DNA from: a bacterium
GTDB taxonomy: Bacteria; Coprothermobacterota; Coprothermobacteria; Coprothermobacterales; JAADFF01
NCBI GenBank assembly: GCA_027063755.1
Contig: JAMORD010000119.1
Location: forward strand, 1-6,122
DNA length: 6,122 nt
Direction: 5' to 3'
The notes beneath the pieces are model-generated. The model saw nothing but the letters and a program-made list of their open reading frames with translations, did no database searches and had not been told where the DNA came from. Positions 1 through 6,122 of the stretch are shown here, piece by piece (position 1 is the first letter of the stretch; each line of letters begins with the position of its first letter). A program made the translations under genes and the position numbers.

Positions 1-1
1 A

Positions 2-1045
2 CCTACAACTGTATCTGTTATTGGAGCTGGAACGGTTATCAATCCCTATGTCTTAAAGGAAGAATACGAACACTTACCCAATCCGCATGGTAAGCTACTT
101 ATCAGTAGAAGGGCTCATATTGTATTTAAAACATATCGACATCTTGACACCCTTATAGAAGAGATGCGTGATAATAAAATTGGTACTACCAAACGAGGTA
201 TAGGCCCCGCATATGCTATGAAGATGTACCGTTTGTCTGTTCGTGTAGGGGATTTTATTGTTCCAGAAAAATTGGAAAGGCACTATAGGGAAATAGCTCG
301 TTTTATGAAAACATGGGGGCTTGAGATGGAAGACAATCTTTCTCAGTTGAAAACTTTGGCAAATTTTATGGCCCCTATGGTTGTAGATGTTGAAACTCTG
401 CTTTGGGAGAACAGAGATAAACGAATCTTGTTTGAAGGAGCTCAGGGATATATGCTTGATATTGATATGGGAACCTATCCCTATGTCACATCATCTCACC
501 CAGGACTTGCCGGTATTGTTGATAGTGGTTTTTCTCCATATCTAATTGATAGACGCATAGGGGTTTTAAAGGCATATGCTACCCGTGTTGGTGAGGGGGT
601 ATTCCCCACAGAGCTAACCGACGAAATAGGTTATATGATTAGAGAGAAAGGACATGAGTATGGTGCTACCACTGGTAGACCCCGTAGGTGTGGTTGGCTT
701 GATTTGGTTCAAGCCCGATTTGCTGTCTTTATGAATGGTATTAACGAATTAGCTGTTACTAAATTGGATGTATTATCAGGCATTGAAAGATTAAAGGTTG
801 CTGTGGCTTATAAGGTAGGCGGTAAACGCTATGAATTTTGGCCAGAAAATATTCTTGATGGGGATATAATACCTGTATATGAAGAACTTGAAGGATGGGA
901 AGATGATATATTTGGCATTACCCGTATGTCAGATCTGCCGGATCAGGCAAGACGGTACATAGAGTTTATAGAGGATTATCTTGGGGTGAAAGTGAAGTAT
1001 GTTTCAACGGGACCAGCACCTCAACACACTATTGAGATAGTGTAG
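2..1045 (+). CDS. purA: Adenylosuccinate synthetase, 3' part (N-terminus outside the window)
   Basis: Joins IMP and aspartate, using GTP, to make adenylosuccinate, the first committed step from IMP to AMP; a cytoplasmic dimer. The frame is open from base 2, giving 347 residues. Family members have about 425-430, and alignment from memory to E. coli PurA suggests some 65-80 residues, including the GDEGKGK P-loop, lie upstream. Visible family motifs (fragment numbering): NKIGTTKRGIGPAY at about 58-71; then K74, R77 and R81, spaced like E. coli K140/R143/R147, which act in IMP binding and catalysis; GAQG at 146-149 followed by LDID and GTYPYVTSS; GATTGRPRR around 221-229; the guanine-binding TKLD at 253-256; and STGP near the end. 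Small departures are LDIDMG (H or F is common where M stands) and AYAMK (usually AYxDK). The first in-frame ATG, at 164, is internal, not the start. No clear terminator follows. Confidence 0.97.
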   Translation, partial: PTTVSVIGAGTVINPYVLKEEYEHLPNPHGKLLISRRAHIVFKTYRHLDTLIEEMRDNKIGTTKRGIGPAYAMKMYRLSVRVGDFIVPEKLERHYREIARFMKTWGLEMEDNLSQLKTLANFMAPMVVDVETLLWENRDKRILFEGAQGYMLDIDMGTYPYVTSSHPGLAGIVDSGFSPYLIDRRIGVLKAYATRVGEGVFPTELTDEIGYMIREKGHEYGATTGRPRRCGWLDLVQARFAVFMNGINELAVTKLDVLSGIERLKVAVAYKVGGKRYEFWPENILDGDIIPVYEELEGWEDDIFGITRMSDLPDQARRYIEFIEDYLGVKVKYVSTGPAPQHTIEIV

Positions 1046-1071
1046 TTTGTGCTTGTTATTTATGATATAAT
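1043..1071 (+). promoter_or_regulatory. Likely extended -10 promoter for tRNA-Pro
   Basis: A perfect TATAAT lies at 1066-1071, preceded by TG at 1063-1064, giving the extended -10 form TGATATAAT. The hexamer 17 bases upstream (TAGTTT, 1043-1048) is a poor -35, as is common when the extended -10 is present. Initiation would fall near 1078, about 28 bases before the mature tRNA. It may also serve the decarboxylase and ATPase genes by readthrough, because no strong terminator is visible between them. Assignment rests on consensus matching only. Confidence 0.6.
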
Positions 1072-1105
1072 AGCAAACGCATATGTGATGGCATAAGGCA
1101 ACGGT

Positions 1106-1182
1106 CGGGGCGTAGCGCAGTAAGGTAGCGCACCTGGTTCGGGACCAGGGGGTCGGCGGTTCGAGCCCGCCCGCCCCGACCA
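1106..1182 (+). tRNA. tRNA-Pro (anticodon CGG)
   Basis: A full 77-base cloverleaf can be folded by eye. The acceptor stem is CGGGGCG/CGCCCCG, the D stem GCGC/GCGC, and the anticodon stem CCTGG/CCAGG encloses loop TTCGGGA with anticodon CGG at 1140-1142, reading CCG. A five-base variable loop (GGGTC) follows, then T stem GGCGG/CCGCC with loop TTCGAGC. The discriminator is A at 1179, and the CCA end is encoded at 1180-1182. Bacterial proline tRNAs characteristically begin with C at position 1, as here. The gene sits alone between purA and the decarboxylase. TTTTT follows the CCA at once (1183-1187). Confidence 0.97.
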
Positions 1183-1208
1183 TTTTTATATAAGAAAAAT
1201 AAACTTTT

Positions 1209-1225
1209 AGGAGGGAAGATGATTG
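1209..1225 (+). promoter_or_regulatory. Ribosome binding site that supports a TTG start for the decarboxylase
   Basis: AGGAGGG at 1209-1215 is a near-perfect Shine-Dalgarno sequence 7 bases before TTG at 1223. The codon just before the TTG in that frame is TGA (1220-1222), so translation cannot begin further upstream. The nearby ATG at 1219 is in another frame and reaches a stop after ten codons. TTG is therefore the only start that keeps the N-terminal motif of the family. Confidence 0.8.
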
Positions 1226-2704
1226 GACCAGAGAAGAGCACCTTACTTTGAAGGCCTGCTAAATTATATTAGGCAAGGTCGCACGGCATTTCACATGCCG
1301 GGACACAACAGAGGTAAAGGTGTACACCCCCTGCTGAAAGATTTCCTCGGAAAAAATGTCTTTCTTCTTGATCTTACTGAGGTTGAGGGTGTAGACTATC
1401 TTCATAAAGCAACCGGTATTTTAAAAGAGGCTCAAACATTACTATCAAATTTATATGGTAGTACAGAGTCGTTTTTCCTTATAAATGGAAGCACTGGTGG
1501 TAATCACGCTATGATATTTTCCACTGTTGGTGACGGGGAGAAAATCATTCTTGGTCGTAATTCTCATAGGTCTGCACTGGGGGGACTTATTGTCTCCGGT
1601 GCTGTCCCTGTCTATGTACCCGTTGAGGTAAATAGCCGTATAGGTGTGACAACAAACCTTGATGCGGTCAAATTGGAAAAGACTATACAGGATAATCCAG
1701 ATGCCAAGGCCGTATTTATAACAACTCCTAATTACTACGGAATGACCGGTGATGTAAAGCTGTATGCGGATATTGCCCATAAGTATGGTATGCCATTGCT
1801 TGTAGACGAGGCTCATGGCGCACATTACGGTATGCATCCAGAGTTGCCTGAAACAGCCGTTAGACAGGGAGCCGATCTTGTTGTTCAAAGTGCCCACAAG
1901 ACATTGGCATCTATGACTCAAACCTCGTGGATACATTACAATGACAACGGTTATGTGGATTTGGCCCGTTTGAAGATGGCCTTGCAGGTGCTTCAGTCTA
2001 CATCACCTAACTATGTTATGCTTTCATCTCTTGATGTTGCCCGTATGCAGCTGGCAACCGAAGGCAAGGAAATATACGATAGGGTACTTGATGTTGCCAG
2101 ATATCTCCGCAAGACGCTAAATGAAATTCCAGGAATATTTGTTATAGGTAAGGAGGTAGAGGAAACAGATCCTTATGTGCCCGTTTACGATGAAACGAAA
2201 ATAGTGATTAGTTTTGAGGGTAAATGGGAATATAATAATACCAGGATGTATGGATATATAGCGGAGAGAATTCTTAACCAAGAGTATAATATTGAAGTAG
2301 AACTGTCAGATCCCCATAATGTCCTTGCTTTTATAACAGTGGGGCACTATATGGATGATGCCAAAGTGCTTGTAGATGCTATTAGGGACATGAGCAAGAA
2401 ATATTATAAAGGTGAGGAAGAAAGAGGTACTGATTATCACATACTTCCACATATTCCAGAAGTTGTACTTACGCCAAGAGAAGCATTCTTCGCTAAATCT
2501 GAAGTAGTTCCCTTTGATGAGCATGTTATTGGACGTGTATGCGCAGAGGTTGTTAGTTTGTATCCACCGGGTATTCCCATTGTTGCACCCGGTGAGCGTA
2601 TGGATCGTGAAATTTACGAGTTTATAAGAGAAAGAATTACTCAGGGTGCAGAGGTTCAGGGCCCAATTGATCCCGAACTAAAATATATAAAAGTTATTAG
2701 ATAA
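1223..2704 (+). CDS. speA: PLP-dependent Orn/Lys/Arg decarboxylase, SpeA-type (probable arginine decarboxylase)
   Basis: A fold-type I PLP enzyme of the basic amino acid decarboxylase family; the 493-residue length and layout match Bacillus SpeA (about 490 residues), which makes agmatine and CO2 from arginine for polyamine synthesis in the cytoplasm. The N-terminal motif FHMPGHNRGKG is at residues 23-33. NGSTGGN at 88-94 is the likely phosphate-binding loop, and H115 in NSHRS is the usual PLP-stacking histidine. D195 in VDEAHGAH contacts the pyridine nitrogen, and K226 in SAHKTL is the predicted Schiff-base lysine. The C-terminal domain carries TPREAFFAKSEVVP (about 417-430) and YPPGIPIVAPGE, typical of the Orn/Lys/Arg decarboxylase C-terminal domain. 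It lacks the N-terminal wing domain of the large inducible enterobacterial decarboxylases. Family is certain; the substrate (arginine, lysine or ornithine) cannot be settled from sequence alone. The start is TTG. The gene ends 14 bases before the ATPase operon. Confidence 0.88.
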   Translation: MDQRRAPYFEGLLNYIRQGRTAFHMPGHNRGKGVHPLLKDFLGKNVFLLDLTEVEGVDYLHKATGILKEAQTLLSNLYGSTESFFLINGSTGGNHAMIFSTVGDGEKIILGRNSHRSALGGLIVSGAVPVYVPVEVNSRIGVTTNLDAVKLEKTIQDNPDAKAVFITTPNYYGMTGDVKLYADIAHKYGMPLLVDEAHGAHYGMHPELPETAVRQGADLVVQSAHKTLASMTQTSWIHYNDNGYVDLARLKMALQVLQSTSPNYVMLSSLDVARMQLATEGKEIYDRVLDVARYLRKTLNEIPGIFVIGKEVEETDPYVPVYDETKIVISFEGKWEYNNTRMYGYIAERILNQEYNIEVELSDPHNVLAFITVGHYMDDAKVLVDAIRDMSKKYYKGEEERGTDYHILPHIPEVVLTPREAFFAKSEVVPFDEHVIGRVCAEVVSLYPPGIPIVAPGERMDREIYEFIRERITQGAEVQGPIDPELKYIKVIR

Positions 2705-2721
2705 GGGGGTAGATAACGGTG
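2703..2721 (+). promoter_or_regulatory. Ribosome binding site and GTG start of the ATPase stalk gene
   Basis: AAGGGGGT at 2703-2710 overlaps the last two bases of the decarboxylase stop codon (TAA, 2702-2704) and lies 8 bases before GTG at 2719. The next in-frame ATG, at 2731, has no comparable site in front of it, so GTG is preferred. The overlap leaves no room for a promoter or terminator between the genes and suggests co-transcription. Confidence 0.65.
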
Positions 2722-3033
2722 GCGGAACTGATGAGACAGATAGAGATGTTAGATAAGGCTGTGGAACAATGGAAGAGCGTAGAAAAGAATTTGAAAAGCA
2801 CACCTCAGCTTTTAACAAAAGACACAAAACAAATGTTAGAAGATGCTATCCATGCTTATAAAGAAGCCGAAGAGGCTAAGATACAGCAGGAGATCAACGC
2901 TTATCACAAGGAAGTTTCTGAAAAAATGAATGCAGAACTGAAGAACTTGGAAAAGGAAATATGGGAGACATATAAAGATAAGAAATCTTCTATTATCAAG
3001 GATCTTATTCATAGGCTTCACGGGGGGATTTAA
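2719..3033 (+). CDS. V-type ATP synthase peripheral-stalk subunit (archaeal H / Thermus G / E. hirae NtpF type)
   Basis: A 104-residue, highly charged protein with no membrane segment or signal peptide. From about residue 35 to 95 it is almost entirely predicted helix, rich in K, E, A and Q with heptad-like spacing, as expected for a coiled coil. In bacterial and archaeal A/V-ATPases a small coiled-coil subunit of about 100-120 residues pairs with subunit E to form the peripheral stalk, which holds the catalytic head to the membrane subunit I. Sequence conservation in this family is low, so the call rests mainly on size, composition and position: first gene, directly before subunit I, exactly as in ntpF-ntpI and Thermus G-I. 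Only two bases separate its TAA from the ATG of the next gene. Naming varies (AtpH, AhaH, NtpF, G), so no symbol is given. Confidence 0.8.
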   Translation: MAELMRQIEMLDKAVEQWKSVEKNLKSTPQLLTKDTKQMLEDAIHAYKEAEEAKIQQEINAYHKEVSEKMNAELKNLEKEIWETYKDKKSSIIKDLIHRLHGGI

Positions 3034-3035
3034 TC

Positions 3036-5015
3036 ATGGCCGTTAAACCGCTGAAGAAACTGGAGATATACGCATGGGGGGAGAAGGTACCTGAATTTTT
3101 GGAATATATTGCCAGTGTAAGAGATTTTCATGTTGAGAATGTAGAAGAGATTCAAGAAACTGGTGGTAATATAAAAGAATCTGTTAGGCAAACTTTACAG
3201 ATGATAACAAACTATCTTGCCATATGGAGAAATGCCGAAGAATTCATATCTCTTCACGGTAATACACCATTTAAAAAGAGTATGTTTGAACCCCGTAAAG
3301 TTATGGAAATTGATGAGGCAAAAGGTTTGTGGGAAACCAAAGGTAAGATGCTTTTTGATGAACTTCAAAAGATGCTTGATAAAATTCACAGCATTGACAA
3401 AGAGATAGAGCATATCTCTTACCAAATAGATATGCTAAAACCTTGGCAGTTTGTATCAGTAAAGATGTCTTCCTTGCATAAACTCAAACATTTAAAATAT
3501 CTTACTCTTGAAATCCCAGAAAGGTATGTTTCTCCGTTATGGGATGACCTAAAGACCATTGCAGGACAATATTGGATGTGGGCAAGAAAGAATGGGAAAC
3601 AATGGTATGCACTTATTGTATATCGTCCTGGGGACTCTGCTCAGCCTATTGAAAGATGGAAAGAATATGCTGTATCTCTTCCAGATGTGGATGCAGAACC
3701 TTCTGAATATCTCAGAGAACTTGAAACAAGGAGGGCTAATCTTGAAGAAGCAAAGCAGAAGCAGATAGACGAATTGCTTAGGTGGCTTAACGATCAGCAA
3801 GATACCTACAAAATATTGATTGACTACTTGGAAGTAGAAAGAGAAAAATGGCAGGTTGTATCCGACAATGTACTTAAGGGGAAAAGATTTGTGTATTTGT
3901 GGGGTTGGATAGATAAGGAAAAAGCAGATGAGGTCAAACTCAACTTAGAGAACAATTATCCTGTTAGGGTGCTTATGAGTGACCCAACCGAAGAGGATGA
4001 GCCACCTGTCAAGATTGAAAATCCATGGTGGCTTAGGCCTTTTGAGATTGTTACAAAACTATATGGTGTGCCCCACTATAGATTCTTTGATCCAACAAAG
4101 TTTACAGCACCTGCTTTCTTTATTTTCTTTGGTATTGCACTTGGTGATGCAGGTTATGGTGCCTTACTTATGCTTACTGCTCTTTATTTCTTAATTAGGT
4201 ATAAGAATGCTGAAGAGGGAACAAAAGACACACTGTTGTTTATCTTCTATTTAGGTCTAACTTCGCTCATATTTGGTAGCATTACATGGACCTGGTTTGG
4301 TGAAAACCCGTTTGTTTATGATAATGGGAAGGTATTCGGTTTCTTCAAATTCTTTGATGTCGTCAATAATACCAATTTAGGTTTGGGTACTGTATTGATT
4401 ATCGGTATTGTCATGCAGATGTATGCTATGTGTATTAAAGCATGGTGGGCGTTGAAACACGGAGATTGGCAGACAGCGGTGTTTGATGTGTTTACATGGC
4501 AGGTATTTTTGTTGTCCCTTGTGGTTTTAGTGCTTCCTATTATTGGTGTGAGTGTCAGTGCTACGACACTAATGTATGCTAAGTATATTGCTATAGCTGC
4601 TGCTTTACTACTTATTCTTACCCAGGGTAGGCACATAAAGAATCCTATTGGTCGTATCGCATTTGGATTGATATCTTTATACGGTATTGCTGGTGGATAT
4701 GGTATTGCCAGTTTCTTGGCAGATACCCTTTCTTATTCTCGTCTCTTGGCTCTAAACCTTTCTACGGGTATCGTAGCCCATGTGCTTAACACTATGCTTG
4801 CCCCCATGTTTAAGATAGTTGTGGGGATTATATTGCTTATTCTTGCCCACGCCCTTAACTTGGCATTGGGCTTGCTTGGTGCGTTTGTACACTCCTCCCG
4901 TCTCATTTTCCTTGAAATGTATGGAAGATTCTTTGAAGAGACGGGGCGTGAGTTTAAACCTATAACACTTGATGGTAAATATCACAAATTTGTGAAGGAG
5001 GTTGATGCTAAATGA
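3036..5015 (+). CDS. ntpI: V-type ATP synthase subunit I (116-kDa subunit a family)
   Basis: The membrane stator subunit that forms the ion half-channels against the K ring. At 659 residues it has the usual bacterial length. Residues 1 to about 340 are the soluble arm, with helical coiled-coil stretches near 95-135 and 220-275 that join the peripheral stalks. The membrane part follows, with hydrophobic segments near 356-387, 398-417, 448-472, 484-504, 513-530, 540-563 and 565-618 (the last more than one helix). PFEIVTKLYGVPHY (335-348) and GIALGDAGYG (366-375) are family hallmarks. R569 in TLSYSRLLAL is the expected essential channel arginine (yeast Vph1 R735 equivalent). R622 in HSSRLIFLEMYGRFFEETG matches the conserved second arginine region. 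ATG is preceded by a GGGGGG ribosome site (3022-3027, 8-base gap). Its TGA stop overlaps the subunit K ATG (ATGA), implying coupled translation. Confidence 0.95.
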   Translation: MAVKPLKKLEIYAWGEKVPEFLEYIASVRDFHVENVEEIQETGGNIKESVRQTLQMITNYLAIWRNAEEFISLHGNTPFKKSMFEPRKVMEIDEAKGLWETKGKMLFDELQKMLDKIHSIDKEIEHISYQIDMLKPWQFVSVKMSSLHKLKHLKYLTLEIPERYVSPLWDDLKTIAGQYWMWARKNGKQWYALIVYRPGDSAQPIERWKEYAVSLPDVDAEPSEYLRELETRRANLEEAKQKQIDELLRWLNDQQDTYKILIDYLEVEREKWQVVSDNVLKGKRFVYLWGWIDKEKADEVKLNLENNYPVRVLMSDPTEEDEPPVKIENPWWLRPFEIVTKLYGVPHYRFFDPTKFTAPAFFIFFGIALGDAGYGALLMLTALYFLIRYKNAEEGTKDTLLFIFYLGLTSLIFGSITWTWFGENPFVYDNGKVFGFFKFFDVVNNTNLGLGTVLIIGIVMQMYAMCIKAWWALKHGDWQTAVFDVFTWQVFLLSLVVLVLPIIGVSVSATTLMYAKYIAIAAALLLILTQGRHIKNPIGRIAFGLISLYGIAGGYGIASFLADTLSYSRLLALNLSTGIVAHVLNTMLAPMFKIVVGIILLILAHALNLALGLLGAFVHSSRLIFLEMYGRFFEETGREFKPITLDGKYHKFVKEVDAK

Positions 5016-5482
5016 TCGTATCTTGGGGTGCAGCAATTGCTTTAGTGGGTGCAGGTATTGGTGCAGGTTTGGCTTCTGTTGGTTCTGCAATTGGTGTTGG
5101 TATCGCTGGTGAGGCAGCAGCAGGTGTTCAGAGGGAGAAGCCAGAGCTTGGTGCTCTTGCACTGATTATGCAGGCTCTTCCTGGTACACAGGGTTTCTAT
5201 GGTTTCGTTGCCATGTTCCTTGGTATTGCAAAGATTTCCAAAAATATAGGTACTATGGATCTTGGAACAGGACTTGCCATATTTGCAGCCTTTATCCCTG
5301 TGATGGTTGCCGAGCTGATGTCTGGTGTCTGGCAGGGTAAGGCTTCTGCAGCTGCTCTTCAAATGGTAGCCCGCAGACAGGAGCTTGCCGGTCGTGCCAT
5401 TATCATTCCTGCTATCGTTGAGACATATGCCCTTGTTGGTCTGCTTGCCACAATTATTATGCTTAACCAGGTTAAGATATAG
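5012..5482 (+). CDS. ntpK: V-type ATP synthase subunit K (rotor-ring proteolipid, probably Na+-binding)
   Basis: The 156-residue membrane proteolipid whose ring rotates against subunit I as ions pass. It contains two tandem helical hairpins: four hydrophobic helices near 5-28, 46-73, 84-108 and 127-152. The glycine-rich first helix and GEAAAG turn (33-38) are typical. The second hairpin carries the ion-binding glutamate, E137 in AIVETYALVG. The first hairpin has Q60 in ALPGTQGFYGF where a simple duplication would have an acid, so there is one ion site per four-helix subunit, as in E. hirae NtpK (also 156 residues). L56, T59, Q60, Q108 and E137 align, from memory, with the NtpK sodium ligands L61, T64, Q65, Q110 and E139. 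The start is ATG at 5012, overlapping the subunit I stop, behind a perfect AAGGAGGT at 4995-5002. Confidence 0.96.
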   Translation: MIVSWGAAIALVGAGIGAGLASVGSAIGVGIAGEAAAGVQREKPELGALALIMQALPGTQGFYGFVAMFLGIAKISKNIGTMDLGTGLAIFAAFIPVMVAELMSGVWQGKASAAALQMVARRQELAGRAIIIPAIVETYALVGLLATIIMLNQVKI

Positions 5483-5483
5483 A

Positions 5484-5496
5484 GGTGGGGAGTGTG
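5484..5496 (+). promoter_or_regulatory. Ribosome binding site and GTG start of the presumed subunit E gene
   Basis: GAGGTGGGG or a part of it (starting at 5482-5484, just after the subunit K stop TAG at 5480-5482) precedes GTG at 5494 by a workable distance. Another in-frame GTG at 5485 would lie within this purine-rich block and lack its own site. The GTG at 5492 is out of frame and soon meets a stop. GTG at 5494 is therefore preferred. Confidence 0.55.
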
Positions 5497-6122
5497 GCTG
5501 GCTTACAGGAAAGGGTAAAGACCAGATGGCTTGAAGCTCTTGGTGCATATACCAAGGGGGGTCTTGATATTGATGGAATTAAGAGTGCCGTTGAAAACAC
5601 ACTTCCGGCTATCATAAGGGAAGAAACAACTGAATATGCTAAGGAAGTTTGGTATGACATTGTTCAGGATTTGCAAGAAACATCTGTAGATGACAAGGAA
5701 GAAAAGCACATTGTCAGCAAACAGTTTGTAGACAACATCTATAAGGAATTGTCTGTAGAGCTTAATAAGGCTATTGAAAGTGTCGTTGAAGAGACTTTAA
5801 GGGTTATCAAAGATGTTGTTGATGATATTGACTTTCAATGGCAACAGACAGTGAAACACTTGGAGGCTAAATTAAAAGAGGAAAAGGCTGTTATAGAAAG
5901 TATCTTTGCTGTTGAAAAGAGAAAATTTGTCAATGAGGTCTTTACCCGTGTCATAGACGATATTAAAAATGAAATGCTTACGGTGCTTACTGGTGAGGCA
6001 TCGGATCTGTATGCTTCATATGTTTCTCAGCTTATAGGTCAGAGCGAAATAAAAGCTGTTATTGTGTCTGATAAATTGCCCAAAACTGTTGTTACCGAAC
6101 TAAAAAGGGAATTAGGAAAGGA
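5494..6122 (+). CDS. ntpE: Probable V-type ATP synthase subunit E (peripheral stalk), 5' part, cut by the window end
   Basis: An open frame of 209 codons with no stop before the window edge, beginning 11 bases after subunit K. It has no membrane segment or signal peptide and is almost wholly predicted helix, acidic and basic residues alternating (19 K/E/D in residues 121-148 region is typical of the stalk helix). The part from about residue 125 fits subunit E: a charged helix, then EKRKFVNEVFTRVIDDIK (141-158), resembling the family's pattern of R-R-x(2-3)-E-x-F helices, then SDLYASYVSQLIGQ (170-183) and a start of a strand (IKAVIVSD, 186-193), where the globular C-terminal domain begins. Position after K supports subunit E, which pairs with the small coiled-coil subunit. 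What is odd is length: the globular domain normally begins around residue 90-110, not about 160. Divergence leaves room for another stalk or accessory protein. The identification is by context and pattern, not strong sequence identity. Confidence 0.65.
   Translation, partial: MAGLQERVKTRWLEALGAYTKGGLDIDGIKSAVENTLPAIIREETTEYAKEVWYDIVQDLQETSVDDKEEKHIVSKQFVDNIYKELSVELNKAIESVVEETLRVIKDVVDDIDFQWQQTVKHLEAKLKEEKAVIESIFAVEKRKFVNEVFTRVIDDIKNEMLTVLTGEASDLYASYVSQLIGQSEIKAVIVSDKLPKTVVTELKRELGK

Noticed and set aside
1026-1043. Hairpin ACACTAT-TGAG-ATAGTGT at the end of purA as a terminator.
   Set aside because: The 7-bp stem is AT-rich, overlaps the purA stop codon, and is followed by mixed sequence rather than a run of T.
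1106-1182. tRNA-Pro as an integration site for a mobile element.
   Set aside because: No repeat of the tRNA 3' end, integrase or foreign-looking gene is present in the window; housekeeping genes flank it on both sides.
1183-1208. TATAAG at 1189-1194 as a separate promoter for the decarboxylase.
   Set aside because: The -35 region would fall in the GC-rich tRNA 3' end (CCCGCC near 1166-1171) with no match to consensus, and the AT-rich stretch makes chance matches likely.
1056-1241. Minus-strand open frame of 61 codons across the tRNA region.
   Set aside because: It runs antisense through the well-formed tRNA-Pro and has no family resemblance; a shadow of structured RNA.
3217-4194. Plus-strand frames at 3217-3408, 3559-3768 and 3979-4194 within subunit I.
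   Set aside because: They lie out of frame inside a continuous, motif-rich subunit I gene and lack convincing protein features.
4316-5709. Minus-strand frames of up to 168 codons opposite the I, K and E genes.
   Set aside because: They are complements of repetitive hydrophobic or helical coding sequence, with no ribosome sites or recognisable domains.

Overview
The window looks like ordinary housekeeping DNA from an AT-leaning (roughly 40% G+C by eye), probably anaerobic bacterium. Strong Shine-Dalgarno sequences, TTG and GTG start codons and a tRNA with an encoded CCA end all point to Bacteria. A bacterial V-type (A/V) ATPase operon is typical of clostridia, enterococci, spirochaetes, Synergistota, Thermus and similar lineages. 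I cannot name the species. Every gene is on the + strand, and both ends of the window cut through genes.

Layout: (1) 2-1045, the C-terminal ~347 residues of adenylosuccinate synthetase (PurA, AMP synthesis). (2) 1046-1105, a short spacer with an extended -10 promoter (TGATATAAT). (3) 1106-1182, tRNA-Pro with anticodon CGG. (4) 1223-2704, a 493-residue PLP-dependent Orn/Lys/Arg decarboxylase of the SpeA type, starting at TTG behind AGGAGGG. (5) 2719 to the window end, the first genes of a V-type ATPase operon in the order stalk subunit H/G - I - K - E. This matches the start of the Enterococcus hirae ntpFIKE order and the Thermus G-I-L-E order. The last gene, probably subunit E, is cut by the window edge; the catalytic subunits (C, F, A, B, D) are expected just beyond it.

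Function: the ATPase part encodes the membrane ion channel (I and K) and the peripheral stalk (H/G and E). The K proteolipid keeps the residues known to bind Na+ in the E. hirae K-ring, so a sodium-coupled enzyme is the best reading. The decarboxylase gene ends only 14 nt before the ATPase operon, with the next gene's ribosome site touching its stop codon, so the genes are probably co-transcribed. Decarboxylation consumes a cytoplasmic proton and makes a polyamine precursor, which could fit with ion or pH homeostasis, but that link is inference.

I found no previously undescribed system, mobile element, CRISPR array or long repeat. The points most worth a second look are the unusually long N-terminal region of the presumed subunit E, the sodium-binding signature of subunit K, the decarboxylase/ATPase linkage, and the extended pairing of the tRNA-Pro precursor ends.
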